Shown here in pieces: positions 42,074 through 49,446 of a stretch of 64,000 nucleotides of DNA; the first letter of the stretch is position 1; the number at the start of each line of letters is the position of its first letter. Location of the stretch: the NCBI GenBank assembly GCA_039029735.1, contig JBCCFL010000031.1, forward strand, positions 7,731-71,730, read 5' to 3'. The position numbers were made by a program, and so were the translations under genes. The DNA is from CADEDH01 sp039029735 (lineage in GTDB: Bacteria; Actinomycetota; Acidimicrobiia; Acidimicrobiales; SZUA-35). The notes below the pieces were generated by a model. It saw only the letters and a program-made list of their open reading frames with translations. It did not search any database and was not told the origin of the DNA.

Positions 42074-42814
42074 GTGGATGACGTTCGAGCAACCCATCGA
42101 GCCGAACTCAGCCAGGGCTGCCTCGTCGTTGACTTCTGTGGGATGGCGTCGGTGGTCGATCCGGGCGATGTGTTGTCGTTCGGCCGAAAGGCCGACATCG
42201 AGATCGACGACAATCCGTATCTGCACCGAGTGATCGGGCGCTTCGAGTGTCTCAATGAGCAGTGGTGGGTGGCGAACACCGGAGCCCGGGTGAACCTCAA
42301 TGTGGTCGACCGCGAGTCGCGGGCGAAGGCCACCGTCCCCCCTGCCACCCGGCACGCACTCGTTGGTGCCGAGATGATCGTGCGCTTCGTTGCGGGCCGC
42401 CATTCCTACGAGCTCCTCGTGTACGCCCCTGACACTCCGGCCGTCGAGGTGGTTGCCTCCACCGACACCGCCGGCGTCGACGGCATCGCGTGGACCGACG
42501 ATCAACGGTTGCTCATGACCATCCTCGCCGAGGATCTCCTGCGCGGCGCCGCCAGCAACACCTTCCGGCTGCCGACGAACCGCGACGCCCAAGGCCGCTT
42601 GGGGTGGAGTGAGACGACCTTCAATCGAAAGCTCGACACCATCTGCGATCGGCTCTCGGCGATTGGTGTTCGCGGTGTCGAACGGGGCGTCGAGAAGCGC
42701 AACACCATGCGGCGCCACGTTCTTGCCGACTACGCCGTGAACCAGGCGATCGTGAGCGAGGACGACCTGGCAACGCTCGCTGCGCACGAACAACAGGTGG
42801 CGAGCGGTCCCTGA
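42074..42814 (+). CDS. FHA domain protein with C-terminal winged-helix-like region
   Basis: A 246-residue soluble protein from GTG 42074, with Shine-Dalgarno GAAGGAGG five bases upstream. The FHA part (about 1-115) keeps LSFGRKADIEIDDNPYLHR but has HRVIGRFE where typical FHA has SRRHA, so phosphothreonine binding may be altered. After a hinge, residues 140-246 form a winged-helix-like region (DDQRLLMTILAEDLLRG; GWSETTFNRKLDTICDRLSA; MRRHVLADYAVN). It is the only DNA-binding-type protein inside the island and is a natural candidate to bind the AAGGGGATCGATCCCCTT sites. That link is untested. Confidence 0.75.
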   Translation: MDDVRATHRAELSQGCLVVDFCGMASVVDPGDVLSFGRKADIEIDDNPYLHRVIGRFECLNEQWWVANTGARVNLNVVDRESRAKATVPPATRHALVGAEMIVRFVAGRHSYELLVYAPDTPAVEVVASTDTAGVDGIAWTDDQRLLMTILAEDLLRGAASNTFRLPTNRDAQGRLGWSETTFNRKLDTICDRLSAIGVRGVERGVEKRNTMRRHVLADYAVNQAIVSEDDLATLAAHEQQVASGP

Positions 42815-42830
42815 CCGCCCCGTGGACGCG

Positions 42831-42870
42831 TCGGAGACCCGGCCGCACGTCGTTGCGTCCGAGTCTCCGA
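42831..42870. terminator. Likely bidirectional terminator hairpin (TCGGAGAC ... GTCTCCGA)
   Basis: Eight-base perfect arms 24 bases apart lie between the ends of two convergent genes, the FHA-HTH gene and the 94-residue WXG100 gene. No T-run follows, as is common in high-GC actinobacteria. Confidence 0.5.
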
Positions 42871-42934
42871 TGTCGATACCGAGGTGGGGCCGCACAGCCA
42901 GCAGACCGTCACGCCCGTCCGGCCGTGGCTGCGC

Positions 42935-43219
42935 TCAGGACAGGCCCCGGCTGGTGTTCTCCTGGGCGTCCGCGTTGCGGCGGGCCGTACCACCGGCTGC
43001 AGCCAGCGCAGCGCGGGCAGCCTGGAGGGCTCGCTTGTGCTCGGGCCAGATCTGGTTGCGGAACTGATCGGCGTCGGGGCCGAGCCAGATGTTGTTGGCT
43101 GAGTTCTGGACGGCGGTGTCGACCCGGCCGATCAACCCGTCGATCTCTCCTGCCCAGGTATTCTCCAGCTTGTTCGCCAGATCCCGCAGCTGGTCGATGT
43201 CTGCGCCTCTGATTGCCAT
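42935..43219 (-). CDS. WXG100 family protein (94 residues)
   Basis: A canonical-length WXG100 protein: two helices around W45-L46-G47, N-terminal GADIDQLRDLAN (5-16) and C-terminal NADAQENTS. The same two motifs bracket the WXG100 part of the three fusion proteins at 30760, 33673 and 35792. As a free protein it may be a secreted co-partner or a structural subunit of the apparatus, like EsxA. A strong promoter (TTGTCC-n17-TACGGT) and the palindromic operator lie upstream. Confidence 0.85.
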   Translation of the reverse strand: MAIRGADIDQLRDLANKLENTWAGEIDGLIGRVDTAVQNSANNIWLGPDADQFRNQIWPEHKRALQAARAALAAAGGTARRNADAQENTSRGLS

Positions 43220-43291
43220 GATGGTGACCTCCGCCCTCGGGCCGTTCGTCGTGTCGATCGGTGACTCTCACCGGTCGTGCGTGTTGTTGGT

Positions 43292-43320
43292 ACCGTAGGA
43301 ATTCCTGTGGAGGCGGACAA
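43292..43320 (-). promoter_or_regulatory. Promoter of the 94-residue WXG100 gene (TTGTCC-17-TACGGT)
   Basis: On the minus strand TTGTCC (43320-43315) and TACGGT (43297-43292) are spaced by exactly 17 bases. The operator at 43319-43336 touches the -35 by two bases, the same geometry as at 30684-30706. A leader of about 65 bases precedes the ATG. Confidence 0.6.
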
Positions 43321-43336
43321 CGGGATAGATCCCCTT
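43319..43336. promoter_or_regulatory. Palindromic operator, copy 4 (AACGGGATAGATCCCCTT)
   Basis: Two changes from the perfect palindrome, one of them in the AG centre shared with copy 1. It lies between the divergent WXG100 gene and the kinase gene and may control both; its last base is the first base of the kinase TTG. Confidence 0.55.
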
Positions 43337-45507
43337 TGAGCTCTGAATCGGCCGCGACTTCGGTGCCCGGCTACGGGCAATTGATCTACGTCGACGCCGG
43401 CGCATCGAGCGTGGTCTACCGAGCGGTGCCCGACAATGGAACCAGCACGGTTGCCGTGAAGGTGCTCACGGGTTCCGTGCAGGGCGGACCAGCCGGCCTG
43501 GCGTTCGAGCGCGAATTACTGGCAATGGAAGACCTGGCGGGTCACCCCAACATCGTCCGTTTGCTCGACTGGGGGACGACATCGACGGATGCGCCCTTCG
43601 TCGTTCTCGAGTACTACCAGGGTGGGACCTTCGCCGGACATGTCGACGCGCACGGCCCGCTCGGTTGGCAGCAGGTGGTCGAGGTCGGGATCAAGCTGGC
43701 TGGAGCGCTCGAGAGCGTGCATCGAAGCGGATTCGTTCATCGAGATCTCAAACCGGCGAATGTGTTCGTCGGCACCGACATCACCGATCCGATCCTCGGC
43801 GACTTCGGGGTGTCGTCGTTCATTGCCCCCGGCCTCAGTGGATCCAACACGGTCACCGTGTCGGCGACACCGGTGTTTGCCGCGCCCGAAGTACTGAACG
43901 GACTCCGACCAACCGCGCTGTCCGACATTTACTCCTTGGGGGCGACCTTGTTCGGGTTGGTCGAGGGGCGGCCGGCGCATGCGGCTGCCTCGATTGACGT
44001 CGTCATCGAGCGGGTCACCGCGCCCAAGTCGCCACCGAGGCCCTCCGAGGCCGTACCCGAGGCGTTCGCCGACCTTCTGGCGGAGATGATGGCGATGGAC
44101 CCCGATGACCGACCGCGCAGTGCGCTGGTGGTCGGTCATCGTCTGCGTCGACTTCAGGCCGAGGTCGACCCGACCACGGCCACCCCGCTCCTCGTGCTCA
44201 CCGACCACGTGGTGACCGACATGACCAGCACGTCTGCGGCCCCTTCGGGTGGGGCGACCAGTGGGGGTGTCGGCGACGGGGTGCAGCCGGTTCCACGCAA
44301 CGCTGCCGCAGACGCTCCGGCGCGACAGTTCGGGTCGCTGCATGAGTGGGACACCGCCGATGTCGGATCGTTCACTGAGCCGACGAGGGTGCTTCCCGCG
44401 GTCGAGGCAGAGGGTGACCACCCCGACGTGGCACGTGGCGCGCGCCCGAGTTGGCGCTGGCCGGTGTTGGTGGCAGCGGTCGCACTGGTCGCGCTCGGCG
44501 GCTACTGGCTTGTCACCGGACAGTTCCTCGCCGGGGAATCGGTGGAGCCCAACGGCAACGAGGCCGCGATGCCGTTGCTCGTGAGCACGCTCGATGCGCA
44601 CGACGACGTGGTGGAGGCGGTTGCGTGGTCGCCCGACGGAGAGCGCCTGGCCACGGCCGGGAGAGATGGCGTGTTGCGCATCTGGGGCGACGCGACCGCC
44701 CCCGACCCCACGAGCGCCCAACCGGTCGAGGTTCGTTTCGACTCGTGGGTTCTCGACATCGGATGGGCCGAGGACGGCTCGAACCGGTTGGCTGCGGTAG
44801 CTGCCGACGGTTCCGTCGTGGTGTGGGATGGCGAGGACGGGCTCGTCACTGGGTCGGAGACGTCGGGCGTGGCGGCCGAAGCCGTCGACTGGGAACCGGG
44901 CGGATCACGCCTGGCGGTGGCCACGGCCACCGGGCGTCTGTCGATCTGGTCGGTGGAGGACGGCGAGGTGGCGATGGTCGCAACGATGCCGCAACGTGAC
45001 GACGGGCTGCTCGCCGCTGAATGGCGCTCGACGGGCGGGACACCCGCTCGATCAGGGGTCGTCGCCAGTGGCGGCAAAGATGGCACGGTCGTCATCGACG
45101 AGGTCGATGATGGCGGCGCCAGTGACGATCTGGTCATTGCTGCTGATGACTGGATTCGCGACGTGCAGTGGTCCGCCGATGGTGCCTCACTGCTCGTGGC
45201 CAGTAGCGAGCCGTCTCTCACCGTGTGGCGAGTGGCGACCGGAGACGTTGAGAGCCGCCTGACGTTGTCGGACGACCCGGTCGCCGGCGTGCAGTGGTCG
45301 GCCGACGGCTCGAGTGTTCTGACTGCGACCGACGCCGGAGACGTCATCTTGTGGTCGCCGGTGTCGGGTGAGGTGGTCGAGGTCGAGGGCGCCGGCATTC
45401 CCCGCACCTCGCTGTCACTGGCCCCTGGCGGTCAACAGTGGGCGATCGGGCTCGCAGACGGTCGAGTCGAGATCTGGAGAGTCCGGACCGCGGCACCCGA
45501 CGGGTAA
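43336..45507 (+). CDS. Transmembrane Ser/Thr protein kinase with seven WD40-like repeats
   Basis: A 723-residue kinase of the PknB type. Gly-loop VDAGASSVVYRAV, catalytic Lys42 (VAVKVL), HRDLKPAN with Asp137, and DFGVSS are intact. Residues about 270-370 are a Pro/Ser-rich juxtamembrane region, one membrane helix is near 376-394 (WPVLVAAVALVALGGYWLV), and the extracytoplasmic half has seven repeats of the WSPDGERLATAGRDG..RIW type, a complete seven-blade propeller. TTG at 43336 is the longest likely start, but it falls inside the operator; GTG 43363 is an alternative that still leaves the Gly-loop. It could phosphorylate FHA partners such as the EccC and FHA-HTH proteins. Confidence 0.85.
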   Translation: MSSESAATSVPGYGQLIYVDAGASSVVYRAVPDNGTSTVAVKVLTGSVQGGPAGLAFERELLAMEDLAGHPNIVRLLDWGTTSTDAPFVVLEYYQGGTFAGHVDAHGPLGWQQVVEVGIKLAGALESVHRSGFVHRDLKPANVFVGTDITDPILGDFGVSSFIAPGLSGSNTVTVSATPVFAAPEVLNGLRPTALSDIYSLGATLFGLVEGRPAHAAASIDVVIERVTAPKSPPRPSEAVPEAFADLLAEMMAMDPDDRPRSALVVGHRLRRLQAEVDPTTATPLLVLTDHVVTDMTSTSAAPSGGATSGGVGDGVQPVPRNAAADAPARQFGSLHEWDTADVGSFTEPTRVLPAVEAEGDHPDVARGARPSWRWPVLVAAVALVALGGYWLVTGQFLAGESVEPNGNEAAMPLLVSTLDAHDDVVEAVAWSPDGERLATAGRDGVLRIWGDATAPDPTSAQPVEVRFDSWVLDIGWAEDGSNRLAAVAADGSVVVWDGEDGLVTGSETSGVAAEAVDWEPGGSRLAVATATGRLSIWSVEDGEVAMVATMPQRDDGLLAAEWRSTGGTPARSGVVASGGKDGTVVIDEVDDGGASDDLVIAADDWIRDVQWSADGASLLVASSEPSLTVWRVATGDVESRLTLSDDPVAGVQWSADGSSVLTATDAGDVILWSPVSGEVVEVEGAGIPRTSLSLAPGGQQWAIGLADGRVEIWRVRTAAPDG

Positions 45508-45530
45508 CCCGACCGCCCCGCAAGGCGCGG

Positions 45531-46946
45531 TCAGTCCTCCACCACGTTCGAGGCGAACACGTCGAGAGCCGTCGCCCACGCGGTGGCGTTGCCGGGCGAC
45601 ACCGACGCAGCCTGTTGTCCCATCTCCATCACGTGATGAAGGTTGTCGGGCACGCCGAGCCCCTGGCGGCCGGTGATACGCACCCGACTCGGGGAACGAA
45701 TCCATGTATCGACCACGGCCCGGGCCGGCTCGGCCCTGATGTCGTACACCGGGTAGACCGACGGCAACCGGCGGCTTTCGACGGCCACCACCGCGGGTCG
45801 AGGAAGCCCGGCACGTACGAGGTCGTCAGCGACCAGCTCACCGAGATCGGCGTCGGTAGCGGTCCAGATCGGGTCGTCGCCGTTGGGCCAGCATGCGATT
45901 TCCGCGCACAACACGGTGCGGTCAGCGGGGTCGTCGGGGTTGGTTCGGTAGTTCTTGGGCTCCGACAGCCGCGCCACTGCGGTGTCGAGCCCGGCCAGGT
46001 AGTGGGCGTCGAACGGGGTGTACTGCGCCGCATCGACCACGAGATAGACGAGCACCATGGCCCGCGTGCGGAGGCGGCCGAGCGCATCCATGACCTCGAC
46101 CGGCGGCTCCGGTGTGATCCGGCTCGCCAACGTCGGGAGCGGGATCGTGGAGATCACGTGGCCAGCCGACATCACACGCTCTTCTCCGTCGGTTCCGACC
46201 GTCACGGCCACCGAGTCGGCCGACACATCGACCTTCTCCACCGGAGCGCCGAGCCGGATGTCGACCCCGGCAGCCGTTGCTTCCTCGGCCAGACGCTCGG
46301 AGATCTGCCCGTAGCCTCGCCGCGGGTACCAGAACCCGCGCCGCTCGGGTGGCGTCGGGGTGAGCATCGACTGGACGATTGCCACGGGTGAGCGAGCCGA
46401 CACCCGGCGCCGTGCCAGTTCGACCGACAGTTCGTCGGGAGCCGCACCGTAGAGCTTGCGGGCGTAGGGGTCGTAGAACTCTCGGGCCACGGTGGGCCCG
46501 AGGCGGTGGCGGATCGCCTCGGCGAAACTCGCAGGTGGGCGCCGACCGATCGTGCGGAGGGGGCCGGTTGCGGTGTCGATCGCGACTCGGGCTGCGAACT
46601 GCGGTGGCATCGTGCGGGCGAGGTCGGTGGGGCGGAACGGAAAGCCCACCCAGCGGTCACGGAGCCGGAGCCGACCGCGGCGCGGTCGGAGCTGCAGGTC
46701 GTCTCCCATGACGGCCTTGATCCGATCGAGCAGCGCCGGTGGCGTTGCCGGATGCAGCCGGTGGGACCCGAAGTCCACCCGAACGCCGGCCACCTCGAAG
46801 CTGCCGGCCATGCCGCCGACCTGGTCCGCCGCCTCGAACACCACACATGTCTGGCCCTGCTCAGCGAGCCGCAGCGCTGCCATGAGGCCGGCCGGGCCTG
46901 CGCCTAGAACTGCAACCACCTCGTCATTCACGTCCTGTCGCTCCAT
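45531..46946 (-). CDS. FAD-dependent amine-oxidase/protoporphyrinogen-oxidase-like protein
   Basis: A 471-residue flavoprotein from ATG 46946. The dinucleotide motif GAGPAGL is at residues 15-21 and the second FAD contact is VGGMAGSFEVAGVRVDFGSH. The C-terminal GRQGLGVPDNLHHVMEMGQQ is typical of the UDP-galactopyranose-mutase-like/protoporphyrinogen-oxidase-like branch. Those proteins use the active site on carotenoid, porphyrin or sugar-nucleotide substrates; neighbours with glycan functions favour a nucleotide-sugar or lipid-linked substrate. Divergent from the epimerase gene over 26 bases. Confidence 0.82.
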   Translation of the reverse strand: MERQDVNDEVVAVLGAGPAGLMAALRLAEQGQTCVVFEAADQVGGMAGSFEVAGVRVDFGSHRLHPATPPALLDRIKAVMGDDLQLRPRRGRLRLRDRWVGFPFRPTDLARTMPPQFAARVAIDTATGPLRTIGRRPPASFAEAIRHRLGPTVAREFYDPYARKLYGAAPDELSVELARRRVSARSPVAIVQSMLTPTPPERRGFWYPRRGYGQISERLAEEATAAGVDIRLGAPVEKVDVSADSVAVTVGTDGEERVMSAGHVISTIPLPTLASRITPEPPVEVMDALGRLRTRAMVLVYLVVDAAQYTPFDAHYLAGLDTAVARLSEPKNYRTNPDDPADRTVLCAEIACWPNGDDPIWTATDADLGELVADDLVRAGLPRPAVVAVESRRLPSVYPVYDIRAEPARAVVDTWIRSPSRVRITGRQGLGVPDNLHHVMEMGQQAASVSPGNATAWATALDVFASNVVED

Positions 46947-46955
46947 CAGCTCGAC

Positions 46956-46965
46956 AGTGTAAGGT
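46956..46965. promoter_or_regulatory. Overlapping divergent -10 elements between the FAD protein and epimerase
   Basis: Plus-strand TAAGGT (46960-46965) lies 7 bases before ATG 46973; minus-strand TACACT (46956-46961) lies 9 bases before ATG 46946. The two -10 hexamers share two bases, so the promoters probably exclude one another. Confidence 0.5.
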
Positions 46966-46972
46966 GCTCCTA

Positions 46973-48004
46973 ATGTCGCTGGTACACGATGCCTCCGTTG
47001 GCAGCCCGTCAACGGGCGACGCGCCGGCTGTGATCACGGGAGTTGCCGGGTTCATCGGCTCTCATCTCGCTGATGCGCTGTTGGCCAGCGGCCAGCCCGT
47101 GCTCGGCGTGGACCGGTTCGATGACTATTACGGGCGCGAGTTGAAAGAGGCGAACCTCGCCAACGCCACGAGCCACGCCAACTTCGATCTGCTCGAGGCG
47201 GACATACGCACAGTGGCTCACACGCTCTTTCACGGCGTCGACACCGTGTACCACCTGGCTGGTCGGCCCGGCGTGCAGGACTCGTGGACGGTGGAGTTCG
47301 AGCGGTATTGCCTCGACAACATCGCCGCCACCCAGGCCGTGTTCGATGCTGCCCTCGCATCTGGTGTACGCCGTGTGGTGGTGGCGTCGAGTTCGTCGGT
47401 CTACGGCAACGGCGCGTCCGCCACGGGTGAGCGCCTCGTGGCGCCGACGAGCCCCTACGGCGTGAGCAAGGCTGCCACCGAACAGCTCGCCTCGGTCTAC
47501 CGGGCCCGCGGGCTCGACGTGGTGTGTCTTCGCTACTTCACGGTGTACGGCCCTCGGCAGCGGCCCGACATGGCGATGGCCCGCCTCTTTGCTGCCACGG
47601 TGCCGGGGGGCGCTCCGTTCCGTCGCCGCGGATCGGGCGATCAGCGGCGCGAGTTCACCTACGTTGGCGACGTGGTGAAGGCCACCATCGCAGCAGGCAC
47701 TGTCGCCGCCGCTGCCAACCACACCTTCGACATCGGCGGGGGCTCGTCGGTCTCGTTGAACGAGGTGATCGATCACATCGGCGCGATCACGGGTCGGGCT
47801 GTTCCGTGCGTCGACGTCGGGGCTGCGCCGGGCGATCCAGCGGTGACCGAGGCCGACTGTGATCCGGCAACCGAGATCCTCGAATGGAAGCCCGTGGTGG
47901 CCGTGGATGAGGGCCTCGCCCGTCAGGGGGCGGCGTTGCCGCTGGTGCTCGACATGGGCGCTGATTCGTCCGGCCCGTCGTCGGTGTCGTTGCTCGCAGG
48001 CTGA
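46973..48004 (+). CDS. NAD-dependent epimerase/dehydratase (extended SDR)
   Basis: A 343-residue extended short-chain dehydrogenase. GVAGFIGS (23-30) is the NAD motif; Ser-Ser-Ser (VVASSSSVYGNG) and Tyr162-x-x-x-Lys166 (SPYGVSK) are the catalytic residues, as in UDP-glucose/UDP-glucuronate 4-epimerases. The last 82 bases overlap the convergent membrane-transferase gene, an unusually long overlap for two real genes. ATG 46973 fits the leaderless promoter better than GTG 46964. Likely makes a nucleotide sugar for surface glycans. Confidence 0.88.
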   Translation: MSLVHDASVGSPSTGDAPAVITGVAGFIGSHLADALLASGQPVLGVDRFDDYYGRELKEANLANATSHANFDLLEADIRTVAHTLFHGVDTVYHLAGRPGVQDSWTVEFERYCLDNIAATQAVFDAALASGVRRVVVASSSSVYGNGASATGERLVAPTSPYGVSKAATEQLASVYRARGLDVVCLRYFTVYGPRQRPDMAMARLFAATVPGGAPFRRRGSGDQRREFTYVGDVVKATIAAGTVAAAANHTFDIGGGSSVSLNEVIDHIGAITGRAVPCVDVGAAPGDPAVTEADCDPATEILEWKPVVAVDEGLARQGAALPLVLDMGADSSGPSSVSLLAG

Positions 48005-49422
48005 TCAGCGTCTCGTTGTGCCTCGCGTCGGTGCCGCTGTGCCTCGCGGGCTGCCACCAGGGCCGCGAATCCGAGAATCACGCCCCAGATGACGGTGGGG
48101 ACCAGCTGCACGTTGTCCATCAGGCGATGGTCGGGGAACAGCCGTGACCAGGCCCGGTACCACGGGTTGGCGGTTGCTCCGAAGTCGACCACGAGCGTGC
48201 GCCGGTCGGTGGACGTCTCGTAGGCGAGCCACACCCAACTCATGATGCCGAGGGCCGACGCAACGATGAAGGGCCGCAGGAGTCGGCGGTGGCTGTCGAC
48301 GAGGAGTGCGATGAACACCGTGGCGATCGGGAGCACGACCACCACCTGGCGCCCGGGCCACCACCAACCGTGCATCGTGAGCGCCACCCAGGTCGCGGTG
48401 GCCCATCCCGCAGCGAGCACCGCCATGGGCAGTCGCCATCCCGTTGGGCGGCGCATGGCCACGTGGGCCACAGCGGGGGCGAAGGCGAGGTAGGCGGGGG
48501 CCCACGGAATGAGTCCGAAGCCACGGTCGATCAGGAGACCGATCAGCCGCAGGGTGCGCCCGACGTAGTCCGGGTTCCGACCGACCACCTGCCACTCGCC
48601 ATCGACGAAGTGATCGCCGGAGGCGTAGACGGTCCAACCCCCGTAGATCCGCTGATGAACGACGAGGTAGACCACGCCCGACACGGCGAGCAGTGCGGCG
48701 TAGGGCCAGACGGTCGGGCTGACCACCGGTCGCCGATTCGAGGTCCGCACGAGTGGCAGGAACAGGCCAGCAGCCAGCACGGAGGCGACCGGCACGTATT
48801 TCACTGCGAGCCAGGGCAGGGCGACGATCGCAACCACTGCGATCAGCCGGTGCCGCCGCGTCGGGTTGGGTGCGGTCAGGGCTGCAACGCCGAGTACGAC
48901 AGTGAGCGCAGCTGGGAGCTCGGGATAGACCTGGTTGGCGTATGACACCAGCGGTGGGCTCGCATGCAGGCCGCCCACCACCCACGCCGCAACGCCTGGA
49001 GACACGCCGAATCGACGGACGGCGAGCCACAGGGTTGCCGCAGCCGTGATGCCACCCATGACGGCGAGCTGCACCTTGACCGCCTGCCAGCCCCCGAGCC
49101 CCATGGCTGGTGCGGTGATGAGTGGCAGCAGGGGATCGTGGGGGCTGATCCGTTGCCCGTCCTCGGTGAGATCGATCGTCTGAGGGTTCAGACCGATCTC
49201 GTGGAACGGGATGAATGCGTCGTTCTCGAGTTCGTCGGAGATGTCGAGGTCGAAGTCCTCGGCGAGGCTGAGCGCCGTTGTGAGGTACTGGGGCTCATCG
49301 GCCGTCGTCTGCGCACCGTAGGTGGCACGTGAGTCGAGCGCTGTGAGGGCCACAGCGGTTGTCACGACCGCCACCAGAGCCATCAACAGCCAGAGCCGGC
49401 CGCCTTCGCCATTGTGAAGCAC
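47923..49422 (-). CDS. GT-C-type membrane glycosyltransferase-like protein
   Basis: A 499-residue polytopic protein with about ten or eleven helices. The first extracytoplasmic loop carries TTADEPQYLTTAL with Asp42-Glu43, the acidic pair of GT39/ArnT-like GT-C enzymes using polyprenyl-phosphate sugars. GTG 49422 follows a TACGCT -10 by 7 bases and gives a suitable N-terminus. A much longer reading through 51117 on this strand is antisense to the GT2 fusion gene and not real. The C-terminus overlaps the epimerase gene by 82 bases. Confidence 0.78.
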   Translation of the reverse strand: MLHNGEGGRLWLLMALVAVVTTAVALTALDSRATYGAQTTADEPQYLTTALSLAEDFDLDISDELENDAFIPFHEIGLNPQTIDLTEDGQRISPHDPLLPLITAPAMGLGGWQAVKVQLAVMGGITAAATLWLAVRRFGVSPGVAAWVVGGLHASPPLVSYANQVYPELPAALTVVLGVAALTAPNPTRRHRLIAVVAIVALPWLAVKYVPVASVLAAGLFLPLVRTSNRRPVVSPTVWPYAALLAVSGVVYLVVHQRIYGGWTVYASGDHFVDGEWQVVGRNPDYVGRTLRLIGLLIDRGFGLIPWAPAYLAFAPAVAHVAMRRPTGWRLPMAVLAAGWATATWVALTMHGWWWPGRQVVVVLPIATVFIALLVDSHRRLLRPFIVASALGIMSWVWLAYETSTDRRTLVVDFGATANPWYRAWSRLFPDHRLMDNVQLVPTVIWGVILGFAALVAAREAQRHRREAQRDADQPASNDTDDGPDESAPMSSTSGNAAP

Positions 49423-49429
49423 GCCTATC

Positions 49430-49439
49430 AGCGTAAGGT
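49430..49439. promoter_or_regulatory. Overlapping divergent leaderless promoters
   Basis: Minus-strand TACGCT (49430-49435) is 7 bases before GTG 49422, and plus-strand TAAGGT (49434-49439) is 7 bases before GTG 49447. The hexamers overlap by two bases. Only 24 bases separate the two start codons. Confidence 0.55.
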
Positions 49440-49446
49440 GTGTGCC

